Assembly: GCF_010500865.1 (NCBI RefSeq)
Contig: NZ_JAAAWN010000013.1
Location: 60,794 to 124,793, forward strand
Direction: 5' to 3'
Origin: Alteromonas profundi
Lineage (GTDB): Bacteria; Pseudomonadota; Gammaproteobacteria; Enterobacterales; Alteromonadaceae
DNA: 64,000 nt
Shown one piece after another: positions 54,500 through 64,000 of this stretch. Every line of letters begins with the position of its first letter. Positions within the stretch are counted from its first letter, which is position 1. A program made the position numbers and the translations under genes. The notes beneath the pieces were generated by a model that saw only the letters and a list, made by a program, of their open reading frames with translations, had not been told where the DNA came from and ran no database searches.

Positions 54500-55238
54500 G
54501 GCTTGGTTCTACGCTTCGAATGGGGCTGTATAGGGGTATCTAGCCTGAGTTTGTCAATCCATCTATGAAAAATACGATTGAATTGACTGGTAGATATGAG
54601 CATAAGATGAATTGATGCGTGACTTCAAAAGGTAGTCAGAATCCGTAGCCAAGTTTTCTTTACCCAGGCTAAAATCTATTTTCCAGTGTTCGGTATTATC
54701 TCAAATTGAACAGGACTGCCTGTTTTTTGCTGAACAACGTGTGCTCTCCGTAGAGCTTTACGTCCGCATACCACGCCTGACACTTTCAGTTTCACAAGAT
54801 TAAATAATGCGAGGACTCGAGTTTGCCCTTAAAGTTCTAAACGAATTCTGATAACCCATTTGTGTGCTAATTGAAGAGGCTTTTTCTGCTCGATAATAGG
54901 GGCTTTATTCCAAGGTGTATCAATTTGAATTACCCTAATTTGTCTCCCATTTATGAGAAAACTTAAGTGAAGAAGGTACTGAACATTTATATCTCAACCT
55001 GCGCATAAGTGATTCTTTGAATAGAAATCGACTGGTTCCGTTCAGTAACTCTTTAGTTTATCTCGTTATCATATTCAATATGAATAACGTCTTGTGACTA
55101 ACGATCAAGGCTTATACTAGTCCTGCTACTTAGTTTAGTGGGTGCACAATTACCTCTACAGAAATTTTTCCACAATGGTAGGAGTGGCAAAGCAGTCACT
55201 TTTACATAGATGGAGCATTAACCTACTGTAAATAATAA
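54500..55238. other. Non-coding or degenerate spacer
   Basis: About 740 bases with stops in all frames and no convincing motif, RNA gene or repeat. With the recombinase fragment on the left and the truncated gene on the right, it reads as a scar of repeated insertion and deletion. Confidence 0.4.
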
Positions 55239-55550
55239 ATTTATTCTGAAAGAGAAAATACGTTTGAACTTGTTCAATCGTACGCTAATAACCGCTTCAA
55301 AATTAACTATCTGACTGTGCGAAATTCATACTTCCGGTTCAATAGGCAAATTCATTTATTCGGATACAATTTCCCAGAAAGGGGTATTCAGGTAGCGAAT
55401 TCGATGGCTGAGCGAAAAAACTTTAAAACGTTTAAACTAAATATTCTAAAGCGTTACACGGAGTCTGGCTGGAAATTTTTTGTTGCTTATGGTGATTCAA
55501 GCACTGGTTTTGCCGCTCACATGGTCCTCAAGACAAAATATTTTCCATAG
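55239..55550 (+). pseudogene. 3' remnant of a possible HAD-type phosphatase
   Basis: An open frame without an ATG gives RQIHLFGYNFPERGIQVANS ... LNILKRYTESGWKFFVAYGD then SSTGFAAHMVLKTKYFP. The segment SGW..FVAYGDSST resembles the 'AYGDSxxDFxxY' end of a HAD-superfamily phosphatase group. The expected Asp after SST is Gly. The N-terminal catalytic DxD part is absent. The call is tentative. Confidence 0.35.
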
Positions 55551-55702
55551 CAAGACAAGGTGCTCGTGTGTGCAGGTCAGGGTCTAGGGGGAAAGTGCTA
55601 CGATAGCTGGTCAAAACACATTCCTATAGCGTTCACTCCTTAACAGCCTATTTCTTCCTTCCTGAGCGATTAGGACATTTTTACCTCAATTAAAAGACTC
55701 TT

Positions 55703-55719
55703 CATAAGGTTACCTTAAG
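55703..55719 (+). promoter_or_regulatory. PmrA-box-like direct repeat D (intact glycosyltransferase cassette)
   Basis: CATAAG-GTTAC-CTTAAG with an 11-base period; one base differs from the perfect repeat. It lies 70 bases upstream of the chosen GTG start of the glycosyltransferase. The -10 region at the expected distance (TTAGTG at 55729) is weak, as expected for an activator-dependent promoter. Confidence 0.65.
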
Positions 55720-55788
55720 TTTCATTTGTTAGTGTTTTTTTATCGAAAATAGAATTTGCTTGATTTTGAGGCTTTGACAGAGGGCTAC

Positions 55789-56523
55789 GTGCGAATTTCA
55801 GTTGTTATACCAGCGAGAAACGAAGAAGAAAATTTAAAACCCTTAATTGAGGAAATTTATAGCGCGTTAACAGATGTAGCAAACTTCGAAGTCATCTATG
55901 TCGATGATGGAAGTACGGATAAGACATTTGAGAATTTGCTTTATCTGAAAGCGAGTGGCTTTCACAGAGTTAACGTGCTACGGCATAGGCATTCGGTGGG
56001 ACAAAGTACAGCTATTTGGACAGGGGTGAGCCATGCTGATGGAGAACTTGTAGTTACACTTGATGCGGATGGGCAGAATGATCCTGCTGATATACCAAAC
56101 CTCCTGACTATGGCCTCTCAATTTCCGTTAGGGAGTCACTTTTGCATTGCTGGTCATCGTAAAAACAGAAAGGATACAGCTTGGAAAAGATTTCAGTCAA
56201 AACTAGCAAATTCGGTAAGAAATAAACTTCTTAATGATGATACACCTGACACCGGATGTGGGTTAAAGGTCTTTCCAAAACAAACATTCCTCGATTTACC
56301 CTATTTTGACCATATGCATCGTTTTCTGCCAGCACTGATCCGGCGACAAGGTGGGATCATTAAAGTTGTTGAAGTGAATCACAGAGACAGGCAATTTGGA
56401 AAATCAAAATATAATATGTTAGGACGGCTTGGGGTCGGACTAATTGATATGGCAGGAGTTTATTGGCTTCAGAAACGTAATAAACTTAATGATGTCATCT
56501 TAGAAAATGAAGAGAGTATCTAA
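55789..56523 (+). CDS. Family 2 glycosyltransferase, ArnC/DPM-like
   Basis: I start it at the GTG at 55789 (MRISVVIPARNEEENLKPLI), preceded by AGAGGG; TTG codons at 55756 and 55774 are alternatives. The 244-residue GT2 enzyme has the nucleotide-sugar motif VIYVDDGSTDKTF (about 33-45), LDADGQNDP (about 88-96) and the C-terminal RDRQFGKSKYN (about 202-212) of polyprenyl-phosphate glycosyltransferases. Unlike ArnC it has no C-terminal membrane helices. It should load a sugar onto undecaprenyl phosphate for the ArnT-like enzyme two genes later. Confidence 0.82.
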   Translation: MRISVVIPARNEEENLKPLIEEIYSALTDVANFEVIYVDDGSTDKTFENLLYLKASGFHRVNVLRHRHSVGQSTAIWTGVSHADGELVVTLDADGQNDPADIPNLLTMASQFPLGSHFCIAGHRKNRKDTAWKRFQSKLANSVRNKLLNDDTPDTGCGLKVFPKQTFLDLPYFDHMHRFLPALIRRQGGIIKVVEVNHRDRQFGKSKYNMLGRLGVGLIDMAGVYWLQKRNKLNDVILENEESI

Positions 56524-57240
56524 TTGAATTCCAGTCTCCTTCGTTTCTTCATTCTGGTACTTACCATTCTGTTTTTTAGTCATTTGATTTCGGTCTCTCC
56601 CTCATTTGACGCATTTAATCAGGAGTGGATAGACAAGCATACCCGTAATAATGGAGTGACAGGGATAGCCAAATTTTTAGCCGTCTCAGTATTTTTACTT
56701 TCTATCGGACTTCCACGCCAGTTAGTCGCATTTATGGGGGGGTATGCCTTTGGATTTGCTGAAGGTGTCATCTATTCAACATTAGCAGCTACCCTCAGCT
56801 GTGCAACAGTTATGGCAGTATCCCGATATTTCGCTAGACCGATTATTATTCAACACTTTGAAATGCGGGTGCGCAAGTTAGACCACTTTCTAGTTCGCTC
56901 TCCCTTTCTTAAGTCCGTTATCATTAGACTGTTGCCAGTAGGAAATAATCTACTCACAAACATTTTTGCTGGCGTTTCAAAGATTCCACGACGCTCTTTT
57001 ATTCTTGGGTCTACTATTGGCTACATCCCTCAAATGGCGGTTTTTGCATTGATGGGTAAGGGTGTATTAATCAACTCTGAACTTAAAATAATCATAAGCG
57101 CCCTATTATTCGGGATTTCCAGCTTGCTAAGCGCATATCTTTTTAAGGTTTATCGTCGTCAACATAATGACGATAAAACTCTTCGTTCACTCACAAAAAG
57201 CAGCAAATGTAGCAATGAATCAGACGAGCTTAGCCATTAA
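56524..57240 (+). CDS. TVP38/TMEM64 (VTT/DedA-like) membrane protein
   Basis: A 238-residue inner-membrane protein with a TTG start directly after the previous stop. The VTT domain reads FLLSIGLPRQLVAFMGGYAF, then SVIIRLLPVGNNLLTNIFAG and GSTIGYIPQMAVFALMGKG, with re-entrant helix patterns. DedA/VTT relatives include undecaprenyl-phosphate flippases. Sandwiched between the GT2 and ArnT-like genes, it may recycle or flip the carrier lipid (inference). Confidence 0.8.
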   Translation: MNSSLLRFFILVLTILFFSHLISVSPSFDAFNQEWIDKHTRNNGVTGIAKFLAVSVFLLSIGLPRQLVAFMGGYAFGFAEGVIYSTLAATLSCATVMAVSRYFARPIIIQHFEMRVRKLDHFLVRSPFLKSVIIRLLPVGNNLLTNIFAGVSKIPRRSFILGSTIGYIPQMAVFALMGKGVLINSELKIIISALLFGISSLLSAYLFKVYRRQHNDDKTLRSLTKSSKCSNESDELSH

Positions 57241-58957
57241 ACATAAGAACAAGCACCCAAACTATACTTTCTGGCTTTTTGTACTGGCTAGCGTGTTGAT
57301 ATTTATCGGGCTTGGGTTAAGAGATCCCTGGCCTGCTGACGAACCTCGTTTTGCACAAGTTGCAAAAGAAATGGTTGAAACAGGTCAGTGGTTCTTTCCA
57401 GCCAGAGCGGAAGAGTTTTATCCTGATAAACCACCTGTGTTTATGTGGTCTATCGCTTTTTTCTTTGCGCTATTCGGGTCAATTAAGATTACCTTTCTGC
57501 TCCCATCTGCTTTATGCAGCCTACTCACACTTTTTTTGGTGTATGACATCTCAAAACGACTGTGGAGTACAAAAGAAGCGCTGATCGCAACGTCACTTCT
57601 TTTATTGAGTTTTCAATTTTTGCTTCAGGCCAAGTCTGCACAAATAGACGCAATGGTCTGCTGCTGGATAACAATAGGATGCTATGGTCTTCTGCGCTTT
57701 TTCTTAGTTGAAAGACGATGGCGTTGGTATTACCTCGCCTTTTTCTTCATGGGAATTGGCGTCATCACAAAAGGGGTCGGATTTTTACCAGTCCTGATGC
57801 TGATACCATACTTGATACATCAACGCGTTTGGCCTCAGCGGGACATAACTAAGAACCAAACGAAAAACTCCGTATTACCGTGGTTAATGGGTGCAGTGGT
57901 GATGTTACTGGCTATATCACTATGGTTTGTACCTATGTTGATATTGGTCGAAAATAGCCACGATCCATCACTTGCTCTATATAGAGATAACATTCTTTTC
58001 AGGCAAACGGTCACTCGATATGCTGATTCCTGGCATCACATAAAGCCATTCTGGTATTACCTCGTTGAGGTTATTCCATTATTCTGGCTGCCAATTAGCA
58101 TCGCTCTTCCATGGCTCATCCCATTTTGGTATCGCGCAATTAAAAAAGGTGATGCCCGCATACTCTTACCGTTGGGTTGGATTGTACTTGTCCTACTTTT
58201 CTTCAGCGTAAGTCCTGGCAAACGGGGAGTGTACATATTACCCGCATTGCCGATGCTGGCACTGATCTCTGCGCCTTACTTTGATTCAGTTGTTAATAAA
58301 AAAGTATTTTCCTGGCTTATGTGGGCTGTTGTATTTTTACTATCAGTAGGCTTATTGGGGTTTGGTTTTTCCGGCATAGTAGAAGCATCATTCGCCCTAA
58401 AATTAGAAGAAAAGTTCGGGCTTTCTCCGTGGATGTTTTTTTTAGTAACGGGGGTACTGACGTGTCTGGTTACGGTGATTACTTCTAGAGGGAAGCACTG
58501 GAAAGCCTGGCCTTATTTCTTGTGTACTCTTTGGGGCATGTACGCTACATGGGGTTACACTTTACTTGAAGATGTAAAAACCCCTAAAAGCGTATTTGGA
58601 AATATTGAAAAAGAAATTGGCAAACATGATGCAACTATTGCACTTGTTGATTTTTCTGAACAGTTTATTCTCTTCTCGCCTTATCCCATCGTCCACTTTG
58701 GCTATCATACCCCTACTGATGAGCAATTATCTGCCGCCTACCAGTGGCTGGAGAAGACTGACAAGGGAAGATATATCCTCGTAGATGAAAAACACGTACG
58801 CAACGATTGTTTTAAAAAAGAAATGGCAACGTCTGTAGGATATGCACATCGCGTCCACTGGGTTCTATTATCGCACGAGGCATTAACCGAAAAATGTCCG
58901 CTTACGAGAACGACGACTGAGATCTTTAGTTATATCCCAGACAGGCCCGTTACGTGA
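57215..58957 (+). CDS. ArnT-like lipid-linked sugar transferase (GT-C/GT39-83 type)
   Basis: Starts at the ATG at 57215 (MNQTSLAIKHKNKHPNYTFW), chosen because the decayed paralogue starts at about the same distance from the first helix; it overlaps the previous gene by 26 bases. The 580-residue protein has about 11-13 membrane helices and the catalytic periplasmic loop DPWPADEPRFAQVAKEM (about 32-48). ArnT moves a sugar from undecaprenyl phosphate to lipid A phosphates. No L-Ara4N synthesis genes (arnA, B, D) are present in the window, so the sugar may be different, as with FlmK of Francisella. Confidence 0.8.
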   Translation: MNQTSLAIKHKNKHPNYTFWLFVLASVLIFIGLGLRDPWPADEPRFAQVAKEMVETGQWFFPARAEEFYPDKPPVFMWSIAFFFALFGSIKITFLLPSALCSLLTLFLVYDISKRLWSTKEALIATSLLLLSFQFLLQAKSAQIDAMVCCWITIGCYGLLRFFLVERRWRWYYLAFFFMGIGVITKGVGFLPVLMLIPYLIHQRVWPQRDITKNQTKNSVLPWLMGAVVMLLAISLWFVPMLILVENSHDPSLALYRDNILFRQTVTRYADSWHHIKPFWYYLVEVIPLFWLPISIALPWLIPFWYRAIKKGDARILLPLGWIVLVLLFFSVSPGKRGVYILPALPMLALISAPYFDSVVNKKVFSWLMWAVVFLLSVGLLGFGFSGIVEASFALKLEEKFGLSPWMFFLVTGVLTCLVTVITSRGKHWKAWPYFLCTLWGMYATWGYTLLEDVKTPKSVFGNIEKEIGKHDATIALVDFSEQFILFSPYPIVHFGYHTPTDEQLSAAYQWLEKTDKGRYILVDEKHVRNDCFKKEMATSVGYAHRVHWVLLSHEALTEKCPLTRTTTEIFSYIPDRPVT

Positions 58958-59016
58958 GGGTTACATATTTTCATACAATTAAAAAATAATGCGAAAATTT
59001 TCATTCCACAGTTTTT

Positions 59017-59033
59017 CTTAAGCGTTATTTAAG
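59017..59033 (+). promoter_or_regulatory. PmrA-box-like direct repeat E (eptA-dgkA)
   Basis: CTTAAG-CGTTA-TTTAAG with an 11-base period, 46 bases upstream of the eptA GTG. GTAACT (59043-59048), a possible -10, begins 9 bases after the second half-site. Confidence 0.75.
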
Positions 59034-59079
59034 TTTTAACAGGTAACTTGTGTGCTAAGAAGTACACGAGAACCTTATT

Positions 59080-60687
59080 GTGAAATTTCCAAGAACACTA
59101 AATTTCAATCCTACATCAGCTCAGTTCATTTTACTTTCTTCATTATTTATCGCAGCAATATTCAACGCACCATTTCTGTCTGCTGTTTATGAAGTTGTAG
59201 CCCCTGTAACATTGAATGAGTGGGTGTTTTTTCTCTCTGTACCGCTCTTGCTAACCTTTTTTAATGTTATTTTTCTAAGTCTTTTTGGTGCCCTATTTTT
59301 GCCGCGCACCACAGTTGCAATTACTTTCGTTGTAAGTTCTCTTCTACTTTACGGCACCTTGGCCTATGGTGTCATTTTCGATAAGAGCATGATACAGAAT
59401 GTAATGGAAACAAATTCTGGTGAAGCCTTTTCCTATCTAAATTCAACACTTTTTTTATTCTTCCCTATATTGGGATTAATCCCTGTATTTGCGATTTTTA
59501 ACCTGGAATTAAATGGGAAGCTCAAGGCTCGAATCAAGCACCTTCTAGTGCTGAACTTATTAGCTTTATTGGGTATTGCAATTATAGCCACGTTCCTTTT
59601 TAAGAGCTATGCAGCTGTCGGCAGAAATAACAAAGACCTAACGAAGTATATTATTCCCTACGCCTTTTATGATTCAGGGTACAAGTACCTTCGGGACACT
59701 TACTTCTATCCGCCTTTATCCTACAAAGTATTAGACAAGCGTCCCTACATAAAAGGGAATGCTGATATACATCCGTCTACTACAGTGTTTGTGGTTGGCG
59801 AAACGGCCAGAGCTGACAAGTTTTCAAGCAACGGCTATTCGAGGCGTACTACGCCTAATATCCAGAACGCAGGTGCAATCAGTTTTAGCAAGGTGACATC
59901 TTGCGGCACTGCTACCGCAGTCTCCGTGCCATGTATGTTCTCAAGACTTTCACGAGAAAATTATGATTCGCGTATTGCAGACAGTCAGGACAATGTTTTA
60001 GACATCATTCATCGTGCAGGTGTTGACGTCACCTGGATTGACAATAACAGTAGCTGTAAAGGAGTATGCAAGAGGGTAGAGACTATAGACTTCAACCCGT
60101 CAAGAGATCCCAAGTTGTGCGATGGAGATTATTGTTATGATGAGGTACTTGTTGACCTTTTAAGAGAAACTCTTTCAAGGCCATCTAAAGAACATAGAGT
60201 TATAGTCTTACATATGATTGGCTCACACGGGCCTACCTATTACCGGAGATACCCAGAGAAATTTGCTAAGTTCGTGCCCGATTGTCCCAGAAGTGATATT
60301 CAAAATTGTGAAGAGGCAGAGCTGACAAATACGTACGATAATACTATTGCATACACAGACTACGTGCTAGGCCAGATTATTGAACAGCTTTCCACTATTC
60401 CTAATTCGTCGATGCTTTATTTATCGGATCATGGTGAGTCATTGGGAGAGAAAGGGCTTTATTTGCACGGTTTCCCCTATAATTTAGCGCCTGTTGAGCA
60501 AACTCATGTACCAATGGTTTATTGGGCCTCCAGGTTTAGCCAACCCCAATATAGTGATTGTGTAAATTCGTTATCCAGTCATCCTTATTCGCAGGACAAC
60601 CTTTTTGACACATTACTTGGTCTTACTAATGTGCAAAGCAGCACCTACCAACCCACTCAGGATATTTTACGAAAATGCGAGTCATAG
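59080..60687 (+). CDS. eptA: Lipid A phosphoethanolamine transferase, EptA/MCR family
   Basis: A 535-residue inner-membrane alkaline-phosphatase-superfamily enzyme with a GTG start. Five N-terminal helices (about 14-185) precede the periplasmic domain. Residues equivalent to the MCR-1 active site are all present: Glu241 (VVGETARAD), nucleophile Thr279 (SCGTATAVSVPC), His383 (GSHGPTYYRRYP), Asp450-His451 (LSDHGESLGE) and His463 (YLHGFPY). Multiple cysteines fit the usual disulfides. It transfers phosphoethanolamine from phosphatidylethanolamine to lipid A, lowering polymyxin binding. It overlaps dgkA. Confidence 0.93.
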   Translation: MKFPRTLNFNPTSAQFILLSSLFIAAIFNAPFLSAVYEVVAPVTLNEWVFFLSVPLLLTFFNVIFLSLFGALFLPRTTVAITFVVSSLLLYGTLAYGVIFDKSMIQNVMETNSGEAFSYLNSTLFLFFPILGLIPVFAIFNLELNGKLKARIKHLLVLNLLALLGIAIIATFLFKSYAAVGRNNKDLTKYIIPYAFYDSGYKYLRDTYFYPPLSYKVLDKRPYIKGNADIHPSTTVFVVGETARADKFSSNGYSRRTTPNIQNAGAISFSKVTSCGTATAVSVPCMFSRLSRENYDSRIADSQDNVLDIIHRAGVDVTWIDNNSSCKGVCKRVETIDFNPSRDPKLCDGDYCYDEVLVDLLRETLSRPSKEHRVIVLHMIGSHGPTYYRRYPEKFAKFVPDCPRSDIQNCEEAELTNTYDNTIAYTDYVLGQIIEQLSTIPNSSMLYLSDHGESLGEKGLYLHGFPYNLAPVEQTHVPMVYWASRFSQPQYSDCVNSLSSHPYSQDNLFDTLLGLTNVQSSTYQPTQDILRKCES

Positions 60688-61082
60688 ACGAAACCACATC
60701 AGAAATGCATTTCGACCCTAAAGCCAAACCAAAGGGTATGTTGCGTATTGTATTAGCAATGAAAAACTCTGTAAGAGCTATATCATGGCTTGTTAAAAAC
60801 GAATCAGCGTTCCGCCAAGAACTTATCTTACTTATCTTAGCAGGGGGAGTGCTTGCTCTTTGGTCTATACCCTATATGGAAAAGGCGATTTTACTTTCCT
60901 CCATACTCTTCGTCCTGTTCGCTGAAATTGTCAATACTGCAATTGAAGTCACTATTGACCGTATCGGAAAAGAGATTCACCCACTGTCAGGCTTAGCAAA
61001 AGACTTAGGCTCAGCGGGTGTTTTCGTGGCTATCGCAATTTCATCTTTGTTATGGTTAGGAGCACTGTGTAGGTATTTTTGA
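60675..61082 (+). CDS. dgkA: Diacylglycerol kinase DgkA
   Basis: A 135-residue inner-membrane kinase, with its start overlapping the eptA stop by 13 bases. Family motifs: NESAFRQELILL, EIVNTAIEVTIDRIGKEIHP and LAKDLGSAGVFVA, with three membrane helices. DgkA phosphorylates the diacylglycerol left when EptA takes phosphoethanolamine from phosphatidylethanolamine, which explains the pairing. The same eptA-dgkA order is known from mcr-3-type loci. About 225 bases without a gene follow to the IS30 element; a hairpin at about 61279-61310 could end the transcript. Confidence 0.93.
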   Translation: MRVIDETTSEMHFDPKAKPKGMLRIVLAMKNSVRAISWLVKNESAFRQELILLILAGGVLALWSIPYMEKAILLSSILFVLFAEIVNTAIEVTIDRIGKEIHPLSGLAKDLGSAGVFVAIAISSLLWLGALCRYF

Positions 61083-61308
61083 TTCGAATCTGTTGGCACC
61101 ACAATATGGTAACGCTCGGGCATGAGTCAAACTTTCCATTACGTTCATATTGCTAAAAGCAGTAAATCTCTACAATTCACAAACTTTGAAATGGGAAGTT
61201 AAAGTCTGTTTTAACTATGAAACTTATCACAAATATCACTAGATGCAGTAATCCGCTAATTGAACGTAACTACCTAAAAGACGCAGCAAGCCAACGGCTG
61301 CTTTACGT

Positions 61309-62530
61309 CTTGAGTTCAATTGGTGAGTGCAACGCTATCCTTATTAAAGGAGGAATGTTGCCATGAAACAAAGAAAACGTATCTATTACTCACCAGAACA
61401 GAAAGCACTTATTTGGGACAGGTATAAGCGAGGTGATTCGCTGCATGATATCGCTAGAATGTTTGACCGCTTTCACTCTTCTATTATGCCAACCATTTAT
61501 CAAACTGGTGGGTATCGGCCACCAGAACGAAAAAGACATCTACAGTCTCTTTCGCTTGATGAAAGAGAAGAAATATCACGATGCTTAGTCGGTAAACAAT
61601 CCATTCGAGAAATTGCCAGACGTTTGTCTAGAGCGCCATCTACAATTAGCTGTGAAGTAAAAAGAAATGGTGGGCTGAAGCACTACCGTGCCGTAAGAGC
61701 TGAACAACGAGCATGGGACGAAGCATTGAGACCTAAGCCATGTAAGTTAATTGACTCTCCAGATTTATGTAAGCTGATAGCCGTTAAGCTTAAAAGGGCA
61801 TGGTCACCACAACAAATTGCAGGTTGGTTAAAGCGACAATACCCCAATAATCAGGAAATGTACGTGTCTCACGAAACCATCTATAAAACACTCTTCATTC
61901 AGACGCGAAGCGCTCTAAAGAAAGAACTGCAAAAGTGTTTGCGGTCAAAAAGAGTGGTTCGCAAGTCGCGTCAATCTTCACTGAAAAGGTTAGGTCTAGG
62001 AAAAATTCCTGACGCCGTTTCTATTAGTGAGCGACCTGCATCAGTTGAAGATAGAGCGATACCTGGTCACTGGGAAGGCGACCTTATATGTGGTTCTAAC
62101 AACAGTTACATAGCGACACTAGTAGAGAGGCACTCTCGATTCGTAATGCTGGCAAAAGTGGATGATAGTAAAACGTCGACCGTGATTGCTGCACTTATTA
62201 AGCACGCTCAAAAGCTACCTAAGGAACTATATAAATCTCTAACTTGGGACAGGGGGAGAGAAATTAAAGACCACAAACAGTTCACTCTAGCCACTGATAT
62301 AAAAGTCTATCTTTGTGATCCTTACTCACCGTGGCAACGTGGTTCCAATGAAAACACCAATCGATTACTACGGCAGTATTTTCCAAAAAGTACCGACTTA
62401 TCAGTACACAGCCAACAAAAACTTAGCAGCGTAGCGAGACAACTTAACGAAAGACCAAGAAAAACGTTAGACTATGAAACACCAGCACAGAAATTTAACC
62501 GATGTGTTGCGCCCATCGATTGAACTCAAG
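61309..62530 (+). mobile_element. IS30-family insertion sequence
   Basis: CTTGAGTTCAAT (61309-61320) and its exact complement ATTGAACTCAAG (62519-62530) are the outer ends. Similarity continues inward on both sides (GGTGAGTGCAACG left, GATGGGCGCAACAC right as complement), giving imperfect inverted repeats of about 26 bases around one transposase gene. The total is about 1.2 kb, the normal IS30 size. A short target duplication could not be fixed with confidence. Confidence 0.75.
61363..62523 (+). CDS. IS30-family transposase
   Basis: A 386-residue DDE transposase that appears intact. Two N-terminal HTH regions (about 20-45 and SIREIARRLSRAPSTISCEV, about 85-105) precede the catalytic core: GHWEGDLICGSNNSYIATLV (first Asp), SLTWDRGREIKDH (second Asp) and SPWQRGSNENTNRLLRQYFP (Glu). 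AAAGGAGG precedes the ATG. It ends YETPAQKFNRCV, family-typical, inside the right inverted repeat. Confidence 0.93.
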   Translation: MKQRKRIYYSPEQKALIWDRYKRGDSLHDIARMFDRFHSSIMPTIYQTGGYRPPERKRHLQSLSLDEREEISRCLVGKQSIREIARRLSRAPSTISCEVKRNGGLKHYRAVRAEQRAWDEALRPKPCKLIDSPDLCKLIAVKLKRAWSPQQIAGWLKRQYPNNQEMYVSHETIYKTLFIQTRSALKKELQKCLRSKRVVRKSRQSSLKRLGLGKIPDAVSISERPASVEDRAIPGHWEGDLICGSNNSYIATLVERHSRFVMLAKVDDSKTSTVIAALIKHAQKLPKELYKSLTWDRGREIKDHKQFTLATDIKVYLCDPYSPWQRGSNENTNRLLRQYFPKSTDLSVHSQQKLSSVARQLNERPRKTLDYETPAQKFNRCVAPID

Positions 62531-62616
62531 GTACGCAACAGACTGTCAGAATTGATACCACCCTGTTATCAGATCTGTCAGTTCAAATGACGACCAATCC
62601 ATCTTATGTTGTTAAC

Positions 62617-62689
62617 ACCAAGCGACTTTGTCGTATCTTAATTACCAAGCGATTCTGTCGTAATCGCTAATTACCAAGGGAAACTGTCG
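62617..62689 (+). repeat. Three iterated transposase-binding repeats at the left end of the ISNCY-type element
   Basis: ACCAAGCGACTTTGTCG (62617-62633), ACCAAGCGATTCTGTCG (62644-62660) and ACCAAGGGAAACTGTCG (62673-62689) are direct repeats at 27- and 29-base spacing. Repeated ACCAAG..-TGTCG units are characteristic of the ends of ISNCY (ISDol1-like) and related elements. No matching set is seen to the right before the window end. Confidence 0.75.
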
Positions 62690-62738
62690 GTCACTTTTTT
62701 ACATGTCTGGTAATGTTCTTTTTTTGAATATTTGAGGC

Positions 62739-64000
<1,262 letters not shown>

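Noticed and set aside
61255..61320. Possible integron attC site or tRNA-like hairpin before the IS30 element
   Set aside because: The hairpin at about 61279-61310 lacks the attC core bases (RYYYAAC/GTTRRRY), and no cassette structure follows; the sequence is better explained as spacer hairpin plus IS end.

Overview
The window looks like chromosomal DNA of a marine gammaproteobacterium, most likely Alteromonas or a close relative. Supporting signs are a gammaproteobacterial spc ribosomal-protein operon, a MotX homologue next to rnr (sodium-driven polar flagellum), UbiD/UbiE/UbiJ/UbiB, oligopeptidase A, and several acidic secreted lipoproteins. The genus is inferred from gene content and was not tested by alignment.

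Layout. Positions 1-4842 hold the 3' part of secY and rplO-rpmD-rpsE-rplR-rplF-rpsH-rpsN-rplE-rplX-rplN on the minus strand, with no S10 operon upstream of rplN. Positions 5063-35812 are core-like: a hybrid histidine kinase, a DUF4397-like lipoprotein, rlmB-rnr, motX, ubiD-fre, lipoproteins, a YHYH/MORN/SCO operon, gbsR-cydAB behind a perfect FNR box, a 55-residue small protein, gcdH with an Lrp-type regulator, a cold-shock gene, ubiE-ubiJ-ubiB, a 3-methyladenine glycosylase with prlC, and gor.

From the 3' end of gor (35812) to the right edge the DNA is accessory. It opens with four overlapping recombination genes resembling the ginABCD module of GInt-type islands. These are followed by a nuclease-like gene, a 56-residue conserved small protein and a WYL-domain regulator of the BrxR/CapW type. 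Then comes an envelope-modification island (44198-61082) containing: a two-component system co-transcribed with a cupredoxin, an FTR1-like permease and an outer-membrane protein; a decayed glycosyltransferase/VTT/ArnT cassette; a five-gene operon (thermostable-hemolysin family, AMP-ligase, haem-oxygenase-fold diiron protein, SDR, TPR); an intact glycosyltransferase/VTT/ArnT cassette; and an EptA/MCR-type phosphoethanolamine transferase with DgkA. The right end carries an IS30-family element, an ISNCY-type element, and the end of an IS3-family element that cuts the latter.

The main result is that all five transcription units of the envelope island, including the decayed one, are preceded by the same direct repeat, (C/T)(A/T)TAAG-N5-(C/T)TTAAG, with a possible -10 element 8-9 bases downstream. 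This matches the PmrA-box pattern. It implies one PmrAB/QseBC-like regulon that joins lipid A phosphoethanolamine addition, lipid A glycosylation, a metal-permease-like operon and an uncharacterised acyl/lipid pathway. The pathway chemistry and the signal are inference. The box positions, gene order and active-site residues are read directly from the sequence.
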